From: Solanum dulcamara
Taxonomy: Eukaryota > Streptophyta > Magnoliopsida > Solanales > Solanaceae
Assembly (NCBI RefSeq): GCF_947179165.1
Contig: NC_077245.1
Location: 49,729,286-49,793,285, forward strand
DNA length: 64,000 nucleotides
Reading direction: 5' to 3'
The position numbers were made by a program, and so were the translations under genes. Numbering within the stretch: the first letter of the stretch is position 1; each line of letters starts with the position of its first letter. The notes below the pieces were generated by a model. That model was given only the letters and a program-made list of their open reading frames with translations, did not search any database and was not told where the DNA came from. Positions 47,755-59,069 of the stretch are shown in pieces.

Positions 47755-47826
47755 AGGGCTTGACACATGTCACCACTTAGGGCTTGACATGTGTCACCAC
47801 TTAGGGCTTCACACATGTCACCACTC
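47755..47826 (+). repeat. 24-bp triple repeat upstream of A4 TATA box
   Basis: Three exact-length units AGGGCTTGACACATGTCACC-type at 47755, 47779 and 47803, ending just before the TATA-like box. The G-box-like cores have become CACATGTC/GACATGTG. Confidence 0.85.
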
Positions 47827-49969
47827 TAAAGTATCCTATATATGTATGTTTGATGACTTTTAGCCCATCCTTATCTTTTAGTTCATCTCTATCAAAATAA
47901 AATTTTAGAAAAAAGAAGAGAAGAGAAAACTTGAAGCTAGAGAAAGAGAGCTACGATTTTGGGGAGAAAAAAGTGAGTTCTTCAATTTCGTTCCGTGAAT
48001 TAATTATATTGGGTATACCACGAGGGTATGAAGGTGTTATTAATGTAAATTTATGGTTTCAATCAGCCCCAAAAGGATATCAAACAGCCACAAAGTGTTG
48101 GTCACGTTGAAGGAACTTCTGAGGCAAGTTTCGACGAGTTTGATGAGTTTCGAGCAAGGTAAGGGATTCCCTTTCAAATTGGGGATTATGATTTTGTTAT
48201 GAGGTATATTACATGTCTTAAATAAGTTTTTAAGTGGAAAAATTTCATAAGGATGCTTGACGTTAGAAACAACCTAAATTAAAGTTGTTATAGCTTAATC
48301 GAAGTAGAGTAGTGGGTTGTCGTTGTGGTGCTGCGTGTGCAGATGGTTGGGTTGCGTATTGCAGGGATTTAAAGTGTTTTAAAAAGGGTGTGGGTTCTTC
48401 TGGTTGCATCCACATGAACCTCCGTTTGGTATGGTCAAAGAGTTTGTGAAATAAAGATTAAAAACTCTATTTTTGTATCATAGTTTTGAGATAATTGTTT
48501 AGAGTTGTATTATGTAATGTTGAGGTATTTTATTGTATATATGCTGATGGTTGTTGTTTTTGGTATGCTTGTTGGCACTGTGGCCAAGTTGAAACCTCAG
48601 GAATGTTAAAGTTACAGGGGAAATGCTGCCCGATTTTCGGTAGCATCGGAACTAGTAACAAACTAGTCGAGGGTAATGGATAAGGAAATGACTCCTATTA
48701 GTACTTGGTTGTAGAGTGGGATATTGGAAAGTGAAAGTCTATTAATCTTAGTGTTAATTTCATGTCAAATAGGTTAAGTAGGTATTAAGGCAAGCCGGAT
48801 TTTAATTAATCCCAAAAAAGGTATGTGAAGGTTTCTCTTGGCATGTCTTAGCCTTAAGTGATTGATATACTAAATGTGGGGATAATTCCATTCATATAAC
48901 CCCAAGTATGAATCATAAGTCTTATTCACTTCTCGATGGTAGAATTCCTATACTAGTTGAGTTATTGCCTCTCAAGGCTTCTATATGATGGAAAGTAGTA
49001 AGTATGTGACATTATCTCTTTTCTCTTGGCATGTCCTTGGCATGAGTAAATAGAGCTATCCTTCTTTCCTCTTAGTATGATTTTGATATAAGTATGATAC
49101 TATTATGCTATAATTATTCACCGAGCCATGATGGACCGGTACGATATATGCATATGATGACTCCATGAGGGAAAGTAGAGAGTATGTAAAGCTTATTCTT
49201 TTTTTTTCTTTTGGCATGTCCTAGATGTACGTAAAAGATGATACAATCTCGGAGGTGACTCCATTCTTAGTGTTTCTTAATCATCCTCTAATGTTGGAAC
49301 TCTTTCAATAATTAAGCTATTGCTTCTCAAGTTTTTCTATACATTGGGAAGTAGTAAGTATGCAAAGCTAATCTTCCTTTCTTTTTGACTTGATCTTTAT
49401 GAAATAAATAGATGAAGTGTATGCAATTCCAAGGAAGTTCCTCTTGTTAAAGCCACTAGGATAGCCAACTTCTTGACTCCTACAAGATATTTGATGATGA
49501 TTTGATACGGAAATACGATTCCAAAAGTTCCATTTTGACCTAATCCATAGTGGCAATCAAAAGGTACTTGACATGACTCTTGTCTTGGTTTTTGAGTGAT
49601 GGCACATTTTGAGTATCCATCGAGTCTCAAATATGATCTAAAATGCATATGGTTACTCACTACTCTAAGCGTGTATACGGTAACTATTCTATCACCGAGT
49701 CCCAGGTCGTGTATGTAATCGTGCGCAGTACACTGTATTTTCCACTGAGTCCCTCACTAAAGGGCCGGGTATGCTATATGAGGAAATGATAATGCAATGA
49801 CATGAACAACTCACCAAGTCCCTCACTAGAGGGACAGATACATATGTATATATATATATGTATGATGATGTGATATGATAAGGTGGTAATGGAGCCAGAC
49901 CATATGATGTTCCTACAGTTATTATTCACCTAGTCCCTCAATAAAGGGCCAGGTACGTATGGATATATG

Positions 49970-50165
49970 ATATCTGGATCGGACAAAACATTCCTCGGCA
50001 TTACTAAATGATATTTGGATCAGACCGAATGGTCCTTGGCATTATTATATGATACGTGGATCGGACCGAATGTTCCTCGACATTATTATATGATGTGCGG
50101 ATCGGGCCATACATTCCTTGGCATGTACTTACTATATACATAGATCGGGCTGTACGTTCCACAAC
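49970..50165 (+). repeat. 40-bp tandem repeats in A4 3' LTR
   Basis: About five units of GGATCGG(A/G)CC..TTCCTCGGCATTA. This is the same repeat as in A2 and A3, in element-sense orientation. Confidence 0.82.
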
Positions 50166-50369
50166 GCTAATAATATATGTGTGCATATGATAACAGAATC
50201 ATATAGATGGTACACCGAGTCCCCAAAATGGGTCGGGCACAATACGTGATGGTAATATGTATGACTTTCTTTTATACGATACGAGTACGATAAATGGTTA
50301 AATGTTATACTTACCCCCTGCATCCCTACGCCAACCATGATTTCCTTATGATGTCTATGCTTTACATAC

Positions 50370-50390
50370 TCAGTACATATGTCGTACTGA
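50370..50390 (+). other. LTR stem-loop, A4 3' copy
   Basis: TCAGTAC, 7-nt loop, GTACTGA. Perfect stem, 419 bp from the LTR end. Confidence 0.65.
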
Positions 50391-50809
50391 CCCCTCCTTT
50401 CTCGAGGGAGTGCATTCATACCCATAGGTACAAATACACACTTTGGGGATCCGTCAGTGTAGGAGTTCCACTCAGCAGTTCAGAAGTGCTCCATTATGCC
50501 GGAGCCTAGTTTTGGTATTAACCCTCGATGTATATATTTATTTGTTCATGGGTACGGCGGGGGCCCTGTCCTGCCTTATGTTACTATTCTTACTTTTAAA
50601 GGTCTTTGGACATGTATGTGGGTTGTGTATGGGTTATATATGTATGTATGTATAGTGGTACCTATGATATGCCTCACCAGCTTATATGTTATCTTGCCTG
50701 TTGATGTGCTATAATTTAACCAGGGGACAAATTTATGTACAGATAACAGGGATATACACGAGTGTCCAGTTCGGGCACCCATCATGGCCTATGGGGTTGG
50801 GTTGTGACA

Positions 50810-51319
50810 AAAATTCTAAATTATAAACATTAGAACGACTTTACATGTGCAAGTCATGTTGTTGTCGTAGTCAGTTTTGGTCTACCCGCAGTCTCTAGTA
50901 AAACATGCATATATTTTTTCTCCAAAGTTGTATTAATGATTGGTTTTATTCTTTGGAAATAAGACTAAAATAGATTTAATTTGTTCTATAGTAGGCCTTT
51001 TAGATATTCATATACATGGAGATATTCCCTCCCCAAGTTAGATTATATATGAAATCATATGAAATAGTCCGTTGTAACGTGAGCTTCAACTTGTTCTATT
51101 TCTCCAAGGATTTATCTGGCCTCCAACCTTAGTATAAAACTTATGATGAGGCACTACAAATAATAATTAATATAATAACCCATTTAAAAGCTTATTCTCT
51201 CAATAATTTGTCAACAACCTATGTAAGGCAAAAATATAATTTTTTGTTGCATACGTCTTTAGCTTAGTGAGTTAGTCACCTTCAAATATACAGGTTGTTA
51301 CAATTAAACACCCATATAC
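50810..51319. other. AT-rich gene-free spacer
   Basis: No LTR homology or coding signal recognised between the A4 3' LTR and the LTR remnant of G. It may be older genomic or degraded element sequence. Confidence 0.5.
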
Positions 51320-51815
51320 ACTAGGATTGGAGACTTGAACTAGAAACCTTTGAAATCTTGCTTGATGAAGAAGATGACTTCGGGAGGAAAATTCTAAAGA
51401 GAAGATTTATGTTTAGGGTGAAATGGGAGTGAATGAGGGAGGAGGGTTTAGGGTATTTAATAGATTAGGATTTATAACCAAAAAAATTTCAAATACATTA
51501 ATGAGATAATAAGTAAAAACAAAAACACCCTCATTAAAAACTAAGCAAATCACCTAGACAGGAGGTCTCCACTGACTGTCAAAGTCACCACGGTCAATGG
51601 TGACTGTCGTGGTCTGGAGGGTCGAAGTGGACTTAAAAGGTGATATTTCCATAGGATCCTTCATGTCTCTTGAAAGGCTCCATGGGTCGTGGAGAGCCTC
51701 ATGAAGAGTAGGCCATACTTGCTTCTGTGGGTGGAGCCTTTACGGACTATTCCACAGTTAGTGGTTTGGTCTACGGGTCGTTGACTCTGTCCTGGTCATC
51801 AATCAAATTTTGAGA
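51320..51815 (-). repeat. 3' LTR remnant of G
   Basis: Resembles the U3 half of D/H LTRs: CACGGTC, CATGGGTCGTGG and similar inverted motifs, and the ATTAATGAG..AAAAACACC segment. The LTR start and purine tract are missing; the junction with 3' untranslated sequence is near 51815. Confidence 0.65.
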
Positions 51816-53216
51816 GGAGAAGGAAAATAAACATAGCCACTTAACATAAAATCAACAATATATTAAAAATGCACAAACCATGAAAACTTAAATTCAACAT
51901 AGATCATAGTTTAAAATTAACTTTCATGAACATACACGCATGTGAAAACATGAGAATGTCTTAAATACCTGATTTTGAAGGAGTGATCATAGAGGAACAA
52001 AATACCTTAACTAGGAATGAAAGGAAATAGATGAGGATATTATGTCATCATATCGGCTTCGGCCTCCATGTAGCATCTTCAACTTCTTGGTACCTACATA
52101 ACACCTTAACGGATGCAACTTCCTTATTCCTCAACTTTCAAACTTGTTGGTATAGAATCTCAACCTGAACCTCTTCATAGGAAAAACTCTCCTTTACACC
52201 CACACTTTCCAAAGGCACAATTGAGCTAGGCTCACCAACACACTTATTCAGTAAGGACATATGAAACACTGGATGCACTAAAGACAACTCTGAAGGCAAA
52301 TCCAACTCATATGCCACCTTGCCAAACCTTCTCAAAATTTGATAGGGACTACATATCTGGTACTAAGCTTATCATTTTTTCTAAAATGCATCACACCCTT
52401 CATGAGTGAAATTTTCAAGTAAACCCAATTATTAACCTCAAACTAAAGCTTCCTCCTTCTTACATTCAAATAGGAATTTTGCTAACTTTGAGTGGTCTTC
52501 AATCTTTCTCTAGTGATTCTAACCTTTTTCATGGCCTCATGCACCAACTTGAGACCTATAAAATAAAGTTCACCAAATTCAATCCAACCAATAGGAGAAC
52601 TACACCTCTTACCATACAAAACTTCAAACGAAGCTATTTGGATGCTAGAATGATAACTATTATTATTAGCAAACTCAATTAAAGGCAAATGATCATCCAA
52701 ATTATCCTTAAAATCAATCACACAAGGTCTCAATATGTCTTCCAATATTTGAATAGTATGCTCGGCTTGACCATCGATTTACGGGTGAAAAGTCGTACTA
52801 AGCTTAACTTGAGTATCAAGACATTTTTGGAAAGATATCCAAAACTGAGATATAAATTGAGTACCTCGGTCTGAAATGATCTACAATAGAACACCATGAA
52901 GCTTAACCAACTTCCAAATATAAAGCTTAGCATAATACTTGGTCGAATAGGAAGTCTCAACATGAAGAAAATGCATGAACTTAGTCATTTGGTCAATAAC
53001 AACCCAAATCGAAACATGTTGCCCTCAAGTACGAGGTAAACCCGTAGTGAAGTTCATATTCAAATCTTCCCACTTCCAAGTAGAAATCTCAATATCTTGA
53101 GCTAAACCTCCCTGTTTTAATGTTCAACCTTCACTTGTTGACAATTAGGACATTTGGCCACAAACTCCATAATATCCTTCTTCATTCCATTCCACCGAGA
53201 CACTTCCCTCAAATCC
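51816..53216 (-). pseudogene. G integrase and 3' untranslated part
   Basis: Zinc-domain remnant near 53130-53215. Core: IISDRGTQFISQFW near 52890; GQAEHTIQILEDILRPCVIDFKD, LPLIEFANNNSYHSS and WIEFGEL at 52482-52775. The C-terminal tail RRFGKVAYELDLPSEL, HPVFHMSLLNKCVGE and SYEEVQVEIL (52138-52335) ends near 52010. The last about 190 bp are noncoding. Several frameshifts. Confidence 0.86.
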
Positions 53217-53940
53217 CTATACATTTTTGTGGAACCCGAACAATATCATTTCTCTCAATCCATCAACATCATGAACACATAAACAATCTTGATATCTCAA
53301 TACACCATCTCCCTTTTGGTATAAGGCCTTAATGTCTTTTTTGGCAGCAACTTTCTTAAACTCAACCAAGATAGGATCATTATCTTGATTTGCCTTAACA
53401 TCCCCCATAAGAGATGATTTGGAACCATTTTGCAGAACTATACCACCCTCTTCTAATTTAATTAAACGAACACCCAAATGATTTATCCTATGAATATCAC
53501 TAACTAACTTCTTTTTACCATCTTCAACATGGGAAACTCTATTCATGGACAATCTACTAAGAGTGTCAGCAACCACATTCATTTTACCGGGATGGTACAC
53601 CACACTCTTATCATAGTCCTTTAATAATTCAAGTCATCTCTTTGTTGAAGATTTAAATCCTTTTGGTTGAACACATATTGGAAACTCTTATGGTCGGTGA
53701 ATACATTAACATGGACACCATAGAGATAGTGTCTCCAAATCATTAAAGCAAACACAACCGCCGACCACTCCAAGTCATGAGTCAAATAATTTTTTTATGC
53801 ACCTTAAGTTGCCTAAAAGCATATGATATCACCTTACCAGTTTGCATCAATATACAACCAAGACCAACCCATGAAGCATCACAATATACAATGAATCCAT
53901 CGGAACCTTCCAGCAAGGTCAACATTGGAGCGGAAGTATG
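53217..53940 (-). pseudogene. G RNase H tail and integrase linker
   Basis: [20 protein letters not shown] near 53880; the frame 53217-53603 begins at YHPGKMNVVADTLSRL and carries the linker VSDIHRINHLGVRLIKLEEGG..VEFKKVAAKK to the start of the integrase (DGLREMI). Stops at about 53640 and 53795. Confidence 0.84.
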
Positions 53941-55200
53941 TCTATCTTTAAACTCTTGAAAGCTTTTCTCACATGCCTCGGACTATTAGAATTTCACATT
54001 CTTTTTAGTCAAAATGGTCAAGGTCAATTCAATGGAAGAGAAACCTTCCACAAACTATCTAGAACAACTGACTAAGCCCAAGAAACTCTGAATATCGAAA
54101 GGAAACAAAGGTCTAGGACAATTCTTTACCGCTTTGGTTTTCTTAAGATCAACCATAATACCTTCACCGGACACAACATGGCCTAGAAATGCAATTGACC
54201 TCAACCAAAACTCACACTTTCTAAACTTATCAAACAATTGATGGTCCTTGAGGACTTGTAACAAACCCATCAGACTTCCAGTAAGTTCAACACTAGATTA
54301 GAAGTAAGCCTATGTTTCAACTCTTGAAAGCTTTTCTCACATGCCTCAGACCATTCGAATTTCACCTTCTTTTGAGTAAAATTATTCAAGGGTGGTGCAA
54401 TGGATGAGACTCCTTCCACAAACCATATATAATAACCGGTAAGCCCATGAAACTTCGAATATTGGAAGGAGACAAAGGTCTAGGCCAATTCTTAACCGCT
54501 TCAATTTTTTTAAGATCCACCATAATATCTTCAGCGGAGACAATATGGCCAAGGAAAGAAACTATCCAAAACCAAAACTTACACTTTGTAAACTTAGCAA
54601 ATAACTGACGATCCTTGAGAATTTATAAGACAATCCTCAAATAATCGGCATGATCCTCCTCACTCCGAGAATAGATCAATATATCATCAATGAACATATC
54701 CAAATATTGCTTGAACACCCTGTTCATCAAGTCCGTAAAAGCTACAGGAGCATCAGTTAGTCCAAAAGACATAACCAAGAATTCAAAATGATCATAATGA
54801 GTTCTGAAAGCTATCTTCGGAATGCCAAATTCCCTTACTTAACTTGCTCCTTGAACTTGATAGAATAATTCATCAATCCTTGGAATCAAGTGCTTATTCT
54901 TAATAGTGAACTTTTTCAATTGCTGATAATAAAGACACATTAGAAGATAACCATCCTTCTATCTAACAAAGTGAACCGGAGCACCCCATGGAGAGATACT
55001 TGGTATAATGAAAACCTTATCCAATAGGTCTTATAATTGGTCATTTAACTCCTTAAGTTTTGGCAGGCCATATGGTAAGGAGAAACAAAAATAAGTTAGA
55101 TATCAGGGAGAAGATCAATATCGAAGCCTATCTCTATCTTGGGAGGGACACTTGGGAGATTGTTGGGAAATACTTTCAGAAACTCATTATCAACCAAAAC
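53941..55200 (-). pseudogene. G reverse transcriptase with internal duplication
   Basis: RT from PPKIEIGFDIDLL (near 55120) through [19 protein letters not shown] and the intact catalytic [18 protein letters not shown] (near 54690) to the connection domain. The block LKDRQLFAKF..FLGHIVSAEDIMVDLKKIEAVK (54470-54630) recurs as [32 protein letters not shown] (54100-54265), so the connection region is present twice. Stops and frameshifts throughout. Confidence 0.86.
53953..54640 (-). repeat. 368-bp tandem duplication in G RT
   Basis: Homologous blocks 53953-54265 and 54321-54640 at an offset of 368 bp, diverged by about 20-25%. Both include CTCTTGAAAGCTTTTCTCAC and the GHxVS.E.IMVDLKK codons. 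Confidence 0.82.
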
Positions 55201-55745
55201 TGACTCACGAGTAGGGGTTTCAAAATTTTTATCTCTAACCTAGACTAGATGATAGATGCAATCCTTGGAAATCATTTTCCAAGATTTGAGGCACGAGATG
55301 AGTTGACCCTTAAACACGAAATTACTACCCTTTCATTGTAAGACTAGGTCATTAGGAAACTAGAACTTGACCACATGGGTTTTACAACATACAAAAGCAT
55401 AACATGCATGAGGCCAATCCATACCAATGATAACATCAAAATCAATCATATCAACCTCTACAAGATCACATGAGGTAACTTTGTGACAAACCGAGATAGG
55501 AAAATCTCTATAGACTCTCTTACCCATGACCAATCACCAAGTAGGGTATAAACTGAAAAAGGCTTTATCAATATCTTGGGATCAAAAACAAATGTCACAG
55601 ATAGATAAGGCATAACAAAAGATAGAGTAGCACCCAAATATTATAAAACATAAGAATCAAAGTCAAAGACTTTCAACATACCCATCACAATATATCAGGA
55701 GACGCCTCCAAATCCAACATAGTCTGAAGAGCATAGAATCAATTT
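55201..55745 (-). pseudogene. G aspartic protease (broken)
   Basis: GATLSFVMPYLSV near 55600-55640 (the Asp before the GAT is lost by frameshift), YTLLGD, and an IIGMDWPHACYAFVCCKTHVVKF-type tail near 55380-55430. Gypsy protease would process Gag-Pol; this copy is dead. Confidence 0.78.
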
Positions 55746-56854
55746 TGGCACTGACCGCCACCGACACCCGTAGTAGCACCCTGCTTAATCGGATGACCTA
55801 AATCTTGAGTCTGAGTCTGGGGTCATCCACCACCTCCATAATACTTTGATTGATAACCTTTCTTACCACACCTATAACATGCATTTAAATCCGCCAAGAA
55901 TTCTTCCTTATGGTTTCTCCCACAATTCTTGCATGGAGGAATGACTTGTCCACTTGAAGATCTTTCTTCAACCTTAGGGTTAAGACTTCTTTTCATTATC
56001 AAAATTTGGAGATGGAGCATTTGAAGTATATTGGTCAAAATACCTTTGGGAAAATTGAGGGCGACCACCATTACTAGATCTAGAGTGTGAAAAGTCACCA
56101 TCGTCGGTTCTTATCCTTTTTGACTCCCTTGCCTTCTCCCTGAGATTTTCATCCTCAATTTATTCGGCATAAGTCATGAGCCTTGAGATATCCATATCTC
56201 TAATTAGTATTGTTTTTGCACTCTTTGGAAACCAATTCAGAAACACTCGATACAAACTTACTCATTTAGGGCTCTTGGGTCGGACACCATGAACGATGCA
56301 TACTTTGACAATTGGGTGAATTTGAGGGCATACTCCCTTATACTAATGCTACCTTGTCTTAAGTTGATAAACTCTTGGATGTTTACCTCCCTTAGCTCAA
56401 GAGGAATGAAACGGTCAAGGAACACTTGTTTGAACTCATCCCAAGCAATAAGATCCGATTCTCTAGCCCAATCAACCTTCCACTAATCAAACTAAATCCT
56501 AGAAACTCCTTTCAAATGATAAGCGTCTAACTATTCAATTACCACTGGACTAACCCCTATAATTTCCACTATCGTGTGAATACTTTTAATAAAATCTTGT
56601 GGATCCTCGTCCATATTTGACCCATGAAATTTTGGGGAACTCATTCTCATAAAATTATGAATTTTTGTCGCTGTTGTATCAATATTTGGGTTCTAGAGAA
56701 ACTATTTCTCGATTGTCTTAAGCCGTTATGGCTTGAGAAAGAACTTAGAATGCAGCTTGGAACTCCACATGAGAGACTTTCGCATATACGGGATTATTTT
56801 GAGCTTGTTGCTCGTCCTTAACATCTGTTCAGACGGGATTCTTTGTGGAGGCAT
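55746..56854 (-). pseudogene. G gag (broken)
   Basis: Start MPPQRIPSEQ at 56854. The capsid core includes SPKFHGSNMDEDPQDFIKSI, AYHLKGVSRI, FLDRFIPLELRE and SIREYALKFTQLSKYA (56200-56650). The zinc knuckles CKNCGRNHKEEF and CYRCGKKGYQSKYY (55823-55935) lack key Cys and His residues. Multiple stops. Confidence 0.86.
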
Positions 56855-56974
56855 AGTTTTGAAATTACAAAGAGAAAGAGTTAAAGGGAAAGCCTTAGAG
56901 TTCAACTCTATCACACGTTAAGATCATGAAAGAAGTGGAATTTACTAAAATAACTCATAGCCTCTGATACCAAG
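56855..56974 (-). other. Leader and primer-binding site of G
   Basis: Minus strand CTTGGTATCAGAG (56962-56974) at the LTR edge, then a short leader to the gag start. Confidence 0.82.
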
Positions 56975-57758
56975 TGTTTTATAACCCAAGCTAGGCCATA
57001 TGCGTGACACGGTGATCGTAATTTCGAGGGATCCCAACGAAGCCTCTTAGCATACATCGCATACATAAGGTAACTTAAAACATCAATACAAGCATAAGCA
57101 GAAGATAAGTGTCAATAAAGACTCAACAAGAGAAAAGCTTAAAGAAATATGTCTGAACAATAATGGTTACAACCCATGAACATATAATCATGCCTCTACT
57201 TTTAGTGTAAATTGGAGCATAAGACATATTCCCAGCTCACCCAAAACATGAAAGAAAAAATTCATAAGAAATAATGAAAATAAAGTGGCTTGTTCTCGAA
57301 TCATTAGGACTCACCAACGATAGGAGTAAGTAAGCTCAACTCTAGCCACGAATTGGATGTGCATGATTGTCATACCCTACATTATGATATAATATAGGCA
57401 AAAATATGCGTTAGTACATGAAATACACTAAGTATGTGAGAAGCGTACATGAGCAATGATAATAGGACATACACAATATGAACGTGATATGCATGACCAA
57501 TATCTTTAAAACATGAGTAAGCTTTGAAAACATTAGAAATTATACCATAGCATATATCTTTTATATGAGATAGAAACTGAACCGACACTTAAGAACATGC
57601 GAGCTATAACATGAAATTTGATGTAGCTCCGACATCGAGAAGAGAGAGGCTACTTGCCAAAGTAGACCCCATAAGCATATCTTAACATTATGAGCTATAT
57701 GTGGATCCACTAGCTAGGCTATAAAGGCAAACCTACGCGAGCAATATAGTTAGGGACT
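56975..57758 (-). repeat. 5' LTR of G, last about 780 bp
   Basis: Minus-strand end GGGTTATAAAACA at 56975. It is homologous to the R/U5 part of D and H LTRs, including a one-mismatch stem-loop (57411-57431). It is cut at about 57758 by an AT-rich insertion. Confidence 0.78.
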
Positions 57759-58519
57759 AAGAGGTCATTTGGTTTGAATACAAGTTATAATGGGATTAGT
57801 TATGATAGGATAGGCTATGATGAGATTAGTTATGATGGGATAAGTTATGATGGGATTATTTCTTATTGATTGTTTGGTTTGTTATATTCAAAATAATATG
57901 CATTGCATAAATTTCAATAACAAGTTGTTTGTTTACAAAAATACCCTTCACTTTATTTGGTTTTTTAAGATTTTGTTTGCAAGCTTTAGTTATTCATTCT
58001 TAAAAATAAAACTTTCATCCTATTTAGCTTAAATATTTTTTTGTGTGGATTCTCATGGTTGTACCATATATAGTTAAAAAACAAATCATTCATCTTATTT
58101 AACTTAAAAATAAAACTTTCATCTTAAATTTGTTAAAGTAAAAGAGGATTTATTATTTAAATCACTTCATTTAAGCACATATCACTCTTAAATTATAAAA
58201 TACTAAAGTTTGCATTTTAATTAATATATAAAAAAATAAGCTTTCAAGTGACTAAAAAAAATATAATTAAAAATATGTAATTTTAGAAATAGAGAAAACA
58301 AAACATAAATAAACATAAGAATTAGTCAAATAAATTAATAAATAAAAGTTATATTTGCATAGCCTAATTTTTTAATTCAAAAATATAAAGAATTATCATA
58401 AAAATAAGGGGTAGTGACTATTCTGAATGTTATTACATGGTATTAAAAATAATGTGAATATACATGAATGTGAAAAATGATGTATAAAAAGGGTTAAAAG
58501 GGATATTGTTGTCATTTGT
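57759..58519. mobile_element. AT-rich insertion, possible DNA transposon/MITE fragment
   Basis: It interrupts the G LTR at about 57758 and ends where A5 begins. It opens with GTCATTTGGTTTGAATAC followed by five 15-bp repeats; AT-rich, non-coding sequence follows. GTTTGGTTT-type termini are common in plant MITEs. The opposite terminus is not visible (probably beyond A5), so the class is a guess. Confidence 0.4.
57784..57858 (+). repeat. Five 15-bp tandem repeats
   Basis: Units of GTTATGATGGGATTA start at 57784, 57799, 57814, 57829 and 57844, with one to four differences each. Confidence 0.92.
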
Positions 58520-58977
58520 TGTTACACCCCATATTTTTTTTAACTCAGAATGTCTCTTCAGTTCCTTAGACATTATCATGTGATCCGGATAAGCTATGGC
58601 ACTACCAAATAACTCTAAGGAAGGGAGGATGTGATGCCCCGTGATAGGGAAGGTTGGAAATAGAGTTATAAGTATTTGAAAAGAGTTGGAGGCCAACTAA
58701 CAAATCGTGGAACTTGACTTTCTTGCATAATCTACTAACTTAGAAGTCATACACACTTAATCTACTTGAGTATACGTCGAGCTTATGTAGCAAGGAGTTC
58801 ATAGGCTCTTAAAATGAGATGAGATGACGAACCTACGAAAGGGAGCGAAAACTAGTCTCCGAACTTATGAAAGTGAAGCAAGCAGGTGACAATCAAGTAG
58901 GTGACAAGCAAGCAGGTGAAAAGCAGGCAGGTGACAAGCAAGCAGGTGACTCACCTACTTGGGATGGACCCCACGCT

Positions 58978-59069
58978 GCCACGTGGCAGTTTTGGGTTGG
59001 AAGCTTGGACGAGGTGGCACCCTAGGAGGCTGCCACGTGTCACATCCTAAGGAGGTGTATATATATATG
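58978..59069 (+). promoter_or_regulatory. A5 LTR promoter: G-boxes and TATA
   Basis: GCCACGTGGC (58978-58987, a perfect 10-bp palindrome) and GCCACGTGTC (59032-59041) precede TATATATATAT (59058-59068). The AGCAGGTGA/AGTAGGTGA repeats lie just upstream (58865-58965). By plant promoter spacing, transcription would start about 25-35 bp after the TATA box. Confidence 0.68.

Larger units (their letters stand above)
38906..50809 (+). mobile_element. A4: family A element with solo-LTR insertion
   Basis: Truncated 5' LTR (38906-39559), primer site, leader, degenerate internal region, integrase remnant, polypurine tract and a full 3' LTR (47192-50809). The solo LTR A3 interrupts the internal region at 40514-43895. 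After subtracting it, the internal part is only about 4.2 kb and no reverse transcriptase is recognisable. A 5S rRNA-like segment lies at 45571-45655. Confidence 0.88.
47192..50809 (+). repeat. A4 3' LTR (3,618 bp)
   Basis: TGTTACACACC to GGGTTGTGACA; the longest LTR in the window. U3 has G-boxes (about 47648-47680), three 24-bp repeats (47755-47826) and a TATATATG box (about 47838). Further down are CACC(G/A)AGTCCCTCA..AGGG repeats (49743, 49810, 49925), about five 40-bp units (49970-50165) and the stem-loop. Confidence 0.9.
51320..57758 (-). mobile_element. Element G (gypsy), nearly complete domain set
   Basis: The minus strand runs from a partial 5' LTR (56975-57758) through leader, gag, protease, RT, RNase H and integrase to a 3' LTR remnant (51320-51815). 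It has lost the polypurine tract and both outer LTR ends. All frames are broken. Confidence 0.85.

Noticed and set aside
51250..51350. tRNA-like or SINE-like box A/box B motifs
   Set aside because: TTAGCTTAGTGAG resembles box A on the plus strand, but the only box B-like sequence (AGTTCAAGTC) is on the minus strand, and no cloverleaf can be drawn.
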